A stretch of 53,135 nucleotides of DNA from Candidatus Binatia bacterium. GTDB lineage: Bacteria > Desulfobacterota > Binatia > HRBIN30. Where the stretch lies: NCBI GenBank assembly GCA_026415395.1, contig JAOAHD010000009.1, positions 1-53,135 of the forward strand. Direction: 5' to 3'. Below, one piece after another: positions 36,020 through 44,472 of the stretch. The notes below the pieces were generated by a model. The model was not told where the DNA came from and made no database searches. It saw only the letters and a program-made list of their open reading frames with translations. Each line of letters opens with the position of its first letter. The first letter of the stretch is position 1. The position numbers and the translations under genes are program-made.

Positions 36020-36522
36020 GCATGCGGCGGCGTCTGGTTCCGTGGGTCGCGCTTGTTGTCGTGGCACTTGTCGCCGGTCCGGTAGAGGCTCGGCGGCAGT
36101 GGCCACAGGCGTTCGAAGCGCCAGTGATTGCGGTAAGCGACGGCGACACGTTCGTGGTGCGTTACGGTGGGCGGAACTTGCGCGTGCGCGTGGCTGGGGT
36201 GGATGCCCCAGAGCTGAAGCAACCCTACGGGCGTCAAGCGCGAGCGTTCACGGCCGGGCTGGTGTTGGACAAGGTGGTGCGCATCGAGCCTCGAACGGTT
36301 GATAGTTACGACCGCATCGTTGCTCGCGTCCTCACACCTGATGGCAAGGACTTAGCCGAAGAACTCCTGCGCAACGGGTTGGCTTGGTGGTACCGGCATT
36401 ATGCTCGCGACCAGCGGCTGGCCAGCTTGGAAGCGGAGGCGAAAAGTCAGAGGCGGGGCCTGTGGGCCGACCCGGACCCGGTGCCGCCGTGGCTGTATCG
36501 GCGCGCTCCGGTGTTTCAGTAG
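36016..36522 (+). CDS. exported thermonuclease-like (SNase) protein
   Basis: 168 residues with an N-terminal signal helix (LVPWVALVVVALVAG). The SNase domain has AVSDGDTFVV, RVAGVDAPELKQPYGRQAR (Arg and Glu of the active site) and SYDRIVARV (second catalytic Arg), then WWYRHYARDQRL. The catalytic set Arg-Glu-Arg is complete, so a secreted Ca2+-dependent nuclease is likely. GTG 36016 overlaps the mreB stop (GTGA) with GGAGG at the right distance; ATG 36022 is the alternative. Confidence 0.88.
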   Translation: MSMRRRLVPWVALVVVALVAGPVEARRQWPQAFEAPVIAVSDGDTFVVRYGGRNLRVRVAGVDAPELKQPYGRQARAFTAGLVLDKVVRIEPRTVDSYDRIVARVLTPDGKDLAEELLRNGLAWWYRHYARDQRLASLEAEAKSQRRGLWADPDPVPPWLYRRAPVFQ

Positions 36523-36680
36523 GTCGGCCCGCCGCCAGTGGGTCGGAGCGTTGACTCGGGGTTGCATTTGGCCAAGAAGCTTCTTCTGCCTGAGCGCAGC
36601 CGAGTTGGCTTTGGCGGGTCGGGCTTTGTTCAAACGAGAGCTGCGGTGAAGTTCGGGGCCAAGCAGAAATAGGAGGAACG

Positions 36681-37571
36681 ATGGCAAGCGAAGCGTTGAA
36701 CATGATCGTGAATATGTTGCGGAGCCAGCGTCCGTTGCACGAGCCGACCGTGCAAGAAATGCGGGCTGGGCTGGAGGCAATGGCGCAAATGTCGGTGTTG
36801 CCGGCCGACGTCGAGATGAGCTCGGTGGAGGCCGAAGGGGTGCCGGCGGCTTGGGTCGTTGTACCCGAAAGCGAAGCCCATCGCGTAGTGTTGTACCTGC
36901 ATGGGGGCGGCTACGTGATCGGTTCCATCCGTACCCATCGCGATTTGGCACAGCGCATTGCCCGTGCCGCACGAGCGCGGGTGCTGCTGATCGATTATCG
37001 GCTGGCCCCGGAGCATCCTCATCCGGCAGCGGTGGAGGACTCTACACAAGCTTACCGCTGGTTGTTGCGCCAGGGATTCGAGCCGGCAGCGATGGCGGTC
37101 GCCGGCGATTCCGCCGGTGGCGGACTCACAGTCGCGACCTTGGTTGCACTGCGCGATGCGGGAGATCCGTTGCCGGCGGCGGCGGTGTGCTTGTCGCCGT
37201 GGGTGGACTTGGAAGGGCTTGGCGAGTCCATGACCACCAAGGCCGACGTCGACCCCATGGTGCAGCGTGAGCCGTTATTGCGCATGGCTGCCATGTATCT
37301 CGGTGGTAAAGATCCCCGCACGCCCTTGGCTGCGCCGCTTTACGCAGACTTGAAGGGCTTGCCGCCACTTTTGATTCAAGTGGGAACGGCTGAGACGCTG
37401 TTGGACGATTCGATGCGCTTGGCCGAGCGGGCACGAGCCGCCGGTGTCGATGTAACCCTCGAGCCGTGGGAAGACATGATTCACGTTTGGCAGGCGTTTG
37501 CCTCCATGTTACCCGAGGGCCAGCAAGCGATTGACCGCATTGGTGAGTTCCTTCGCCAACGACTGCGGTAG
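36681..37571 (+). CDS. HSL-family alpha/beta hydrolase (esterase/lipase)
   Basis: 296 residues, cytoplasmic. The oxyanion HGGG (74-77) and nucleophile GDSAG (Ser144) are the hormone-sensitive-lipase family motifs. The likely acid is Glu238 in GTAETLLDDS and the base His268 in DMIHVW. A Met-rich N-terminal cap (1-40) covers the acyl pocket. It hydrolyses short to medium acyl esters. Strong AGGAGG before ATG 36681. Single gene, convergent with the acyl-CoA synthetase. Confidence 0.92.
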   Translation: MASEALNMIVNMLRSQRPLHEPTVQEMRAGLEAMAQMSVLPADVEMSSVEAEGVPAAWVVVPESEAHRVVLYLHGGGYVIGSIRTHRDLAQRIARAARARVLLIDYRLAPEHPHPAAVEDSTQAYRWLLRQGFEPAAMAVAGDSAGGGLTVATLVALRDAGDPLPAAAVCLSPWVDLEGLGESMTTKADVDPMVQREPLLRMAAMYLGGKDPRTPLAAPLYADLKGLPPLLIQVGTAETLLDDSMRLAERARAAGVDVTLEPWEDMIHVWQAFASMLPEGQQAIDRIGEFLRQRLR

Positions 37572-37636
37572 CTCTCGAGTCGTTGCGGGCGCGCGGAGAG
37601 GTGTCTCAGCAGAGACTTGCCGCCGTGGCCGTCGCC

Positions 37637-39277
37637 TCAAGGCGAAGAGTCTGTTCTTCTCACCAGCTGCTCCGCTTTGTGCGCCAATGCCTGGCGATGA
37701 ATTTTCCCGCTGCCGAGAACGGGAAGCTCGTGCTCGGTCAGGAAAAACACACGTTCGGGAACTTTGTATGTTGCCAGACGTTCTCGGCACCAGGCGATGA
37801 CCTCTGGCTCGCTCGGGTGCTGGTCCCCTTCCGGCACAACAAAAGCCACTAGGCGTTGGCCACGCTCTGGGTCGGCGGCGCCCACCACTACGGCAGTCCG
37901 CACCCCCGGGTAAGCAGCAAGCACGAACTCCACCTCGGCTGGAGATACGCTGGCGCCGGCGACTTTGACGACGTCACGGATGCGGCCGGTGAAATGCAGG
38001 TAGCCCTCGTCGTCGATCCAGGCTCGGTCGCCCGTGTGGAAGAACCCTTCCGAATCGAAGCATTCGCGTGGCCGCCGTTTGTAGTAGCCCAGCATCAGAG
38101 TGGCTCCGCGAACGGCTAACTCCCCTTCTTGTCCTGGGGGGAGTTCGACTCCAGTGTTTGGATCCAAGACCTTCATTTCCACCCCGGGTAGCGGCCGGCC
38201 ATGAGTGCTCTTGCGTTTGTGGATGGGATCCGACCACGCGGTTGTGGCCGCCATTGGGCCGGTTTCTGTCATCCCCCAGGTGCTCACCGCGTGGTGGTCG
38301 TTGCCGTAGAGGGCATCTGCCCAGTCTGCTTGGGCTCCAGGCCCTTTGCGCAACCGAAGGCGCGCCCGGCAAAAGCTCGGGTGCTTGAGAATCGCATGCG
38401 CCTGGTGCGGCCAAGCGAAGAAGGTCGTCGCCTCGTAGCGTTCCATGAGAGCAATGGCTTCACCTGGCTCGAACACCGGCTGGCTAATCACCGCCGCGCC
38501 GGCAAGCCATGGTGCCAGCACTCCAGCAACGAGCCCTCCAGCGAAAAACCAGGGAAGGTATGCCCATACCCGGTCGGTTCGTTCCAGCCCTAGCCGTTCT
38601 GCGATGCCGGCAGCGGCAGCGAGCATGCTGGCGTGGCTGTGCACGACGGCCTTGGGAGCAGCCTCGCTGCCTGAGGTGAAAAAGATAGCGGCGGGCTCGC
38701 TAGCGGAGGTGTTTTCGGCGAGAGCTCGCAACCACATTTGCTCGCGCTCCGAGGGCTCTCGTTGGCAGCCCTGCCAACTGAGGCCGGTCGAAGTGGGCGC
38801 ACTCGGAAACCAAACAATCGTGGCTAAGCATGGAAGCAACGTGGCGCATGCATCCTTACGATCGAGAGCAATACTGGCGGCCGCGAGTGCCGCGGCGTAA
38901 TCGTTTTTGAGGAAGCGAGGCGTGGCGACCAAGATGCGCACGTCCGCAAGCTGCAAGGCGTACACGAGTTCCTTGCCGGTCCAAAATGTGTTCAGCGGTA
39001 CGAGCACGGCGCCGAGGCGCCACACGGCCCAGGCCAGTACGAGCCAATCGGGTCCATTGGGGAGCAGCAGGCCCACATGGGTGCCTTTGCGAACACCCCA
39101 GCGCGCAAGCGCAATTGCCGCGCGGCGGCTTTGGCTCTCGAGTTCGGCGAAGCTGTAGATCGCTGTTGCAGTGAGCAGGGCGGGGTCGGTTCGGCCACCG
39201 GGCAAGGTTGTCGCTAGGGTGCCCGGCGCGGACGAGGGTAAAATCGGGATGGGCCTCAGTTCAATTACTTCGGCCAT
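37637..39277 (-). CDS. acyl-CoA synthetase (AMP-forming)
   Basis: 546 residues from ATG 39277. Adenylate-forming fold: phosphate loop FFTSGSEAAPKAVVHSH (199-215; a variant of TSGTTGxPKG that keeps the Lys), A5 WGMTETGP (334-341), A7 TGD (415-417), hinge GRIRDVVKVAGASVSPAEVE, and the catalytic Lys525 in GSGKIHR. It activates a carboxylic acid, probably a fatty acid, to its CoA ester. Its start overlaps the end of the amidohydrolase gene by 17 bases, so the two are coexpressed. The deacylase may release the acid that this enzyme activates (inference). Confidence 0.9.
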   Translation of the reverse strand: MAEVIELRPIPILPSSAPGTLATTLPGGRTDPALLTATAIYSFAELESQSRRAAIALARWGVRKGTHVGLLLPNGPDWLVLAWAVWRLGAVLVPLNTFWTGKELVYALQLADVRILVATPRFLKNDYAAALAAASIALDRKDACATLLPCLATIVWFPSAPTSTGLSWQGCQREPSEREQMWLRALAENTSASEPAAIFFTSGSEAAPKAVVHSHASMLAAAAGIAERLGLERTDRVWAYLPWFFAGGLVAGVLAPWLAGAAVISQPVFEPGEAIALMERYEATTFFAWPHQAHAILKHPSFCRARLRLRKGPGAQADWADALYGNDHHAVSTWGMTETGPMAATTAWSDPIHKRKSTHGRPLPGVEMKVLDPNTGVELPPGQEGELAVRGATLMLGYYKRRPRECFDSEGFFHTGDRAWIDDEGYLHFTGRIRDVVKVAGASVSPAEVEFVLAAYPGVRTAVVVGAADPERGQRLVAFVVPEGDQHPSEPEVIAWCRERLATYKVPERVFFLTEHELPVLGSGKIHRQALAHKAEQLVRRTDSSP

Positions 39278-40970
39278 TGCTGCGACCGAGCACCAACCCA
39301 GGCCGCTCCTCCGTTGGCCGTCCAGCAGCGACGATGGCACGGCCGTTGACGAACACGTACTCCACCCCGCGCGCGGGCTGCACCAATCGGTAGGCCCCAC
39401 CGGGAAGGTCTCTGCGCAACTCCGTGCGTGCCGGACTGACGCTTGCCGGATCGAAGAGCACAATGTCGGCGGCGGAACCAACACGGAGTTGGCCACGATT
39501 GTGGATGCCGTAAAGGCGCGCGGGGACAGAGGTCAGCAGTCGCACCCCTTCCTCCCAGGAGAGAGCTTGCAACTCGCGCACCCAATGGCCGAGCAGGTGG
39601 GTGGTGAAGCTGTGATCGGCAAGCGTGTCGACATGCGCTCCCGCATCCGAGAGGGCGAGTAGGCCCGCTGGGTGGCGCAGGAGCTGGCCCACGATACGCT
39701 CATCGTTGTTCATGATGGGAATACCCCACTGGCAGGCCAAATCGGTTTCCAACGAGAGATCGAGCAGGGTGTCGACTTCATCCGCACCCCGCGCGGCAGC
39801 GATTTCTGCAACGGAGCGATCCATCCATCCGGTGTGTTGTTCGCTGGGGGACCAGCGGAGAAAAATTGCTTGCCAAGAGGGTCCGAGGGCCGCTACCCAA
39901 CCACCGCCTTGCGACATTGAGCGAAGTTCGTTGCGGAAGGCTGCGCTGCGCAGCAGTTCCGCGCGTTCTTCTTTCGGTTTGGCTAGAATCGGACGCCAAA
40001 ACGGGTTGTTCTCCGTAGCAATCGAGCTGCTTCCAAAAGTAATGCGAACCTCAAGTGGGCGGCACCCGACCTGAGGAACGACGCGGAGTCCACGTGCTTG
40101 CAAGTGGGCCGCGTCCTCGATAACGCGCAGCGCCCCTTCCGGCTCGAACGGATTGTGAAGAAGTGGTGCCCAACTGACCAGTTTGCCGCTGGCCTCGGCA
40201 AGCATGGCATAAAAGTGTTGGTCCTGAATTTTATCGTCGGCCGTACCGAGCAAATTGCGGGGCGCGATTTCCATCACCCCGCGCTCGAGCGGCCGCAGCG
40301 TACGAGCGAAGGCTAAGAGTTCCTCGCGCGGGGCAATGCGGCTCGGCACCGGGGTGCCGTCGCCGAAAAAGTGAGTGGGTGATTCCGAGCTCGAAAAGCC
40401 CCAGGCTCCCGCCCGAACCGCATCTTCCAGCAGCCGGCACATGTTGGAAAGTTCCTCGTCGGTGGCGGCTCGCTCGGTGGCAGCCTCTCGCATCACGAAG
40501 TAACGAATCGCCGAGTGGCCAACGAAGGCGGCGACGTTGAGGGCGGGTTGCCAGCGTGCCAGCGCGTCGAGGTATTGCGGAAAGGTCTCCCACTCCCAGC
40601 GAATTCCTGCCGCTAGGGCTTCGGTGGGCATGCCCTCCACATAAAGAAGCATGCGCATGAGGAGTTCGCGGTCGCTTGCATGGCACGGGGCAATGGTGAA
40701 CCCGCAATTGCCGATCACGACTGTGGTCACGCCATGCCACCCCGAGGGTGTGAGGAATGGATCCCAGGACACTTGGCAGTCGTAGTGTGTGTGCACGTCG
40801 ATAAAGCCGGGGGCGGCCATCAGCCCGGCAGCGTCGATTGTTGTCCGGGCGGGCTCGGCCACGCTGCCAATGCCAACGATGGTGTCCCCTTGAACGGCAA
40901 TGTCGCCGTGGAAGCGTGGCGCGCCGGTGCCGTCGCAAACTTCCGCGTTGCGAATCACAAGGTCGAGCAT
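39261..40970 (-). CDS. N-acyl-D-amino-acid deacylase-family amidohydrolase
   Basis: 569 residues, amidohydrolase superfamily. The N-terminal beta sandwich is followed by metal-binding GFIDVHTHYD, VIGNCGFTIAP (Cys ligand of D-aminoacylases), HSAIR, and the late Asp in ALSDAGAHVDTLAD. C-terminal GQLRVGSAADIVLFDP and PARGVEYVFVNGRAI are typical of D-aminoacylases. It removes an acyl group from an N-acyl amino acid or similar amide. Cotranscribed with the acyl-CoA synthetase. ATG 40970. Confidence 0.88.
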   Translation of the reverse strand: MLDLVIRNAEVCDGTGAPRFHGDIAVQGDTIVGIGSVAEPARTTIDAAGLMAAPGFIDVHTHYDCQVSWDPFLTPSGWHGVTTVVIGNCGFTIAPCHASDRELLMRMLLYVEGMPTEALAAGIRWEWETFPQYLDALARWQPALNVAAFVGHSAIRYFVMREAATERAATDEELSNMCRLLEDAVRAGAWGFSSSESPTHFFGDGTPVPSRIAPREELLAFARTLRPLERGVMEIAPRNLLGTADDKIQDQHFYAMLAEASGKLVSWAPLLHNPFEPEGALRVIEDAAHLQARGLRVVPQVGCRPLEVRITFGSSSIATENNPFWRPILAKPKEERAELLRSAAFRNELRSMSQGGGWVAALGPSWQAIFLRWSPSEQHTGWMDRSVAEIAAARGADEVDTLLDLSLETDLACQWGIPIMNNDERIVGQLLRHPAGLLALSDAGAHVDTLADHSFTTHLLGHWVRELQALSWEEGVRLLTSVPARLYGIHNRGQLRVGSAADIVLFDPASVSPARTELRRDLPGGAYRLVQPARGVEYVFVNGRAIVAAGRPTEERPGLVLGRSNGRSN

Positions 40971-41127
40971 GGCGCTGTACTACAACACTGCGCGGTCTCG
41001 GGCCAAGAGGGAGGAAATGCGAGCGTCGAGTTTCGAGAGGGCAGCAGGATAGGGCAACTTGGCCTAAGGGGCTAGGCGGGACCGGCTTGAGTGCAGCTCG
41101 AGTGTCGAGTGACGGCGCACAAAGCGA
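40971..41127. other. spacer before the amidohydrolase operon
   Basis: 157 bases between two minus-strand genes, presumably with the promoter of the amidohydrolase-synthetase pair. No motif is clear. Confidence 0.35.
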
Positions 41128-42297
41128 CTAGCGTTCGAGGCAAGCGTAAACGGCGTCGATCAAGCTCTGTCCGCGTTTGTTGAGAAAGAGGCCATGGCCG
41201 AGTTGGTTCATCACGTAGCCGATGGCCACGCGCGCTTCGGGGTCGGCCATGCCGAAAGAGCCGCCGGCGCCCACGTGTCCGAATGCGGCTGCATTGGGTC
41301 CGAAAATCACGCGGTCCTCGGGGTCCTCGGCAATGCTTTTCATGAATCCGTGGCTAAACCGGGTGCGCGCGAGCAATACGCGATCGGGCCCATCAACGGC
41401 AACCCTTTCAGCGAGTGCACGGGTGCTGGAATCCAGCAAGGGAGTGCGTTGCTGCGCGTGAGCGCCGACCAGGCCGGCGTACAAACCCGCAAGCCCGCGG
41501 GCATTGGTGATGCCGTTGCTGGCGGGGATTTCAGCGGCATGCACAGTGCGGGTGTTGGCGGCGGAGCCGCTGGTGATGCTTGGTGGGTTCATAAAGGCTT
41601 TCCAGGTGAGGCTGCCCCGCTGCATGACGGCGCGAAAGAAGGGGGTGGGGCGATTTCGCAACGGGGGCATGCGGATGCGCGCCACCCGGGGCTCGTAAGC
41701 CTCCGGCAGCCCGATCCAAAATTCGAGGCCGAGCGGCTCGGCGATCTCGTCGCGAAAGAAGCCTCCTAGGCTGCGGCCCGTAACCCGGCGCACAACCTCG
41801 CCCACGAGGAAGCCAAAGGTGACGGCGTGGTAGCCATGCCCTTCTCCCGGTGGCCACAAGGGTGCTTGGGAGGCGAGGGCGCGGGCCATTCGTTCCCAGT
41901 CGAAGAGCGCCTCGGGCGGAAGGGGTTCGTCGATGGCGGCAAGGCCGGCTTGATGGGTGAGCAAGAACGAAACGGGAATCGACGCCTTGCCGCGTTGCGC
42001 GAATTCCGGCCAGTAGTGGGCCACCGGGGCATCGAAGTCCAGCACCCCGCGCGTGTGCAGCAGATGGGCGCAGGCGGCTGTGGCGCCTTTTGTCGATGAA
42101 AAGACGAGAACCAGGGTATCCTCGCGCCACGGTGCGCCGGTGTGATGGTCGGCGACCCCTCCCCAAAGATCGACCACGACCTTGCCTTCGACGATCACGT
42201 GCACGGCCGCACCTAACTCTCCGCGTGCTGCAAAATTCTGACGGAACGTGTCGCGTACGAGGGCGAAGCGGGCGTCGCAATGTCCGTAAATCTCCAC
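41128..42297 (-). CDS. class C beta-lactamase-fold serine hydrolase (EstB-like)
   Basis: 389 residues without signal peptide, so cytoplasmic. The nucleophile motif SSTKG (S-x-x-K) follows DTLVLVF. GYHAVTFG holds the Tyr general base, and GHVGAGGSFGMADP stands in for the KTG triad. This set marks the EstB/LACTB esterase and transpeptidase-like group rather than true beta-lactamases. The start is GTG 42297; the ribosome binding site is weak. Substrate likely an ester or peptide, unknown. Confidence 0.88.
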   Translation of the reverse strand: MEIYGHCDARFALVRDTFRQNFAARGELGAAVHVIVEGKVVVDLWGGVADHHTGAPWREDTLVLVFSSTKGATAACAHLLHTRGVLDFDAPVAHYWPEFAQRGKASIPVSFLLTHQAGLAAIDEPLPPEALFDWERMARALASQAPLWPPGEGHGYHAVTFGFLVGEVVRRVTGRSLGGFFRDEIAEPLGLEFWIGLPEAYEPRVARIRMPPLRNRPTPFFRAVMQRGSLTWKAFMNPPSITSGSAANTRTVHAAEIPASNGITNARGLAGLYAGLVGAHAQQRTPLLDSSTRALAERVAVDGPDRVLLARTRFSHGFMKSIAEDPEDRVIFGPNAAAFGHVGAGGSFGMADPEARVAIGYVMNQLGHGLFLNKRGQSLIDAVYACLER

Positions 42298-42388
42298 GCT
42301 TCGTACAAATCGCAGTGGTGGTGACGGTTCAAGGGCAGGACGCGGGCAAACTCGATTAGCAGCCTTTCGGGCCGCCCTGCCGGGGCGT

Positions 42389-43630
42389 TTAAGCGCGGCG
42401 TTCGAAGATCAGTTGTGCATCGCCGATGTGAGCCGCGGCGAAGGCGGCTTCGCAACTCGCCAAATAAAATTCCCACAAGCGCGTAAAATAGCGGTCGAAG
42501 CCGAGCGCCTGCACTTGCGGCAGGTGTTGCAGAAACTGCTCCCGCCACGTGCGCAGAGTGCGGGCATAGTGGGGGCCGATGTCGCGGAAAAAGAGCAGCC
42601 GAAGTTGCGTGTAGTGCTTGGTCGCCCACAGGATGCGGTGCAGGGAGGCAAGCAAGCCTCCCGGGAAAATGTGCTTTTTGATGAAGTCGAACTCGCGCCG
42701 GTACGCGTCGTACCGTTGGTCCGGGATCGTGATGGTTTGCAAGAAAAACTTGCCTCCAGGTCGCAAGCAACGGTCAACTGCCGTGAAGAACGCGGGGTAG
42801 TACTCGTGACCGACTGCTTCGAACATTTCGATGGAAACGACGTGGTCGTAAGTGCCGGTGAGGTCGCGGTAGTCCAAGAAGTCGAGGCGAACCTGATCGC
42901 TTATGCCTGCTGCGGAACAACGCTCGCGGGCCAGTTCCAACTGCTTTTGGGAGAGTGAGATGCCGTGGACAAAGGCCCCGAAGTGCTTGGCCGCGTGTAA
43001 GGCGAATGAGCCCCAACCACAACCGATTTCTAAAACTCGCTCTCCAGGTTGAATGCCGAGCTGGCGGCACACGAATTCCAACTTGGCATGTTGCGCTTGT
43101 TCGAGAGAGAGGGACGGTGGGTCAAAGAGAGCGCAGCTGTAGGTGAGGCTGGAGTCGAGAAACAGGCGGTAGAAGTCGTTACTGAGGTCGTAATGGTGGG
43201 CGATGTTGCGGCGGCTTCCCGAGCGAGTGTTTCGCTGCAAGGCCCAACTGACCGCTCGGGGGAGACGCAAGAGGCTTTTGACCACCGACCGTTGGTTCCA
43301 CAACGCGCTGTCAGCGCGAACGAACAGCCGGCAGAGCTGGGCGAGGTCGTTGGTGTCCCACCAGCCTTCTGCGTAACTCTCGCCAGCGCCGATGTCTTGC
43401 TCCCATAGGATGCGGCGAAATGTTTCCCAACGATGGATTTGCACTTGGAGCATGGGGGTTCCGCGGCCCAGGGTGTGCTGGGTGCCATCCGGTAGATGAA
43501 GCTTGAGGGTGCCGGACTCGAGACTGGCTAAACCGGAGAGGACTTTGTCCACGAGGCGCCGCGTTAGCCACGAGGGGGCACCATCGCTGGTTCTGGTTCG
43601 ACCGAACATTTCGAGGGCATGGTCACTCAT
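42389..43630 (-). CDS. cfa: cyclopropane-fatty-acyl-phospholipid synthase
   Basis: 413 residues. An N-terminal lipid-binding domain (about 1-130) precedes the SAM-dependent methyltransferase domain: VLEIGCGWGSFALHAA, EMFEAVGHEYYPAFF, and the conserved QTITIPDQRY and FIKKHIFPGG. It adds a methylene group from SAM across cis double bonds of membrane phospholipids. Last gene of the light-regulator operon; its ATG overlaps the stop of the DUF1365 gene. Close relatives make 10-methyl or other methylated lipids, so the exact product is open. Confidence 0.93.
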   Translation of the reverse strand: MSDHALEMFGRTRTSDGAPSWLTRRLVDKVLSGLASLESGTLKLHLPDGTQHTLGRGTPMLQVQIHRWETFRRILWEQDIGAGESYAEGWWDTNDLAQLCRLFVRADSALWNQRSVVKSLLRLPRAVSWALQRNTRSGSRRNIAHHYDLSNDFYRLFLDSSLTYSCALFDPPSLSLEQAQHAKLEFVCRQLGIQPGERVLEIGCGWGSFALHAAKHFGAFVHGISLSQKQLELARERCSAAGISDQVRLDFLDYRDLTGTYDHVVSIEMFEAVGHEYYPAFFTAVDRCLRPGGKFFLQTITIPDQRYDAYRREFDFIKKHIFPGGLLASLHRILWATKHYTQLRLLFFRDIGPHYARTLRTWREQFLQHLPQVQALGFDRYFTRLWEFYLASCEAAFAAAHIGDAQLIFERRA

Positions 43631-44472
43631 GCTGTCTTCCTTTCCATGATTGGGCCCGCTGCCGGCGTTTTGAGACTACGCGGGCTGAACTCGGCCCATA
43701 AGGCGGCTTGTTGTTGTTGAGCCCTGCTAGGTGAAGGTTGGTGAAAGACGCGCAAGTGTTTGAGGTACAGCTTAAGGGCCTCATAGTGGATTGCCGCAGT
43801 CACCTTCGCGGTGAGCCATGGGTGCCGAACGGCTAGGCGGAGCAACTGGGCGTCGGTGAGCGGCCGTCGCCAAGCCCACACTGCAGCGTCGATCGTGGCC
43901 TTCCCACGCTCGCGAAGCCGGATGGCGATCTGCAACCGCTCGCCTGGAGGGCGCAGGCGGAACTCGTAACTGCCTGCGTCACGCTCGGTAAACGGGGATA
44001 CGTGCATGTGCTTCGGCGCGTGGACGATCGATGTGCCCCCGTTTGTGTGAGGGTGGCTGACGGGGAGTACGTAATGAAAGCGTTCACCAAACGTGTTGTT
44101 TACCTCCGCGAGCACGCACACCAGGTCCTCACCGGCGGTGAAGCCGTAGAAGAAGGATACTGGGTTGAAGACGTAGTTCCACTGGCGCACGTGGGTCAGG
44201 AGGCGCCAGTGGGGAATCGCAGCCGGGTCGATTCCGTTGCGCTCGAGAAACGCGAACAGCCGGTCACGGAGGGGGCCGTGGCCGTCGAGGTGGTCTTGTT
44301 CGTTGAAGGAAAACAAGCGACGCCGGTTAATTCCGAGGAGAAAGAGTGTTTCGGCGAGAACCGGTACCTCTTCCAGATCCAGGTACCAGTACGTTGTTCG
44401 GTAACGGAACAGGTGCCGCTGCGGGACGTGGCGGAGGTGTTGGACGAAGCCGACGTACAATGCGGAATTCAT
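43627..44472 (-). CDS. DUF1365 family protein
   Basis: 281 residues from ATG 44472 (the longer open frame to 44817 lies inside the upstream gene). GFVQHLRHVPQRHLFRYRTTYWYLDLEEV is the family start, followed by NPVSFFYGF and the C-terminal HPWLTAKVTAAIHYEALKLYLK helix that may touch the membrane. DUF1365 proteins almost always sit beside an FAD amine oxidase-like protein and Cfa, as here, and probably work in fatty-acid modification. The biochemical role is unknown. Confidence 0.9.
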   Translation of the reverse strand: MNSALYVGFVQHLRHVPQRHLFRYRTTYWYLDLEEVPVLAETLFLLGINRRRLFSFNEQDHLDGHGPLRDRLFAFLERNGIDPAAIPHWRLLTHVRQWNYVFNPVSFFYGFTAGEDLVCVLAEVNNTFGERFHYVLPVSHPHTNGGTSIVHAPKHMHVSPFTERDAGSYEFRLRPPGERLQIAIRLRERGKATIDAAVWAWRRPLTDAQLLRLAVRHPWLTAKVTAAIHYEALKLYLKHLRVFHQPSPSRAQQQQAALWAEFSPRSLKTPAAGPIMERKTA

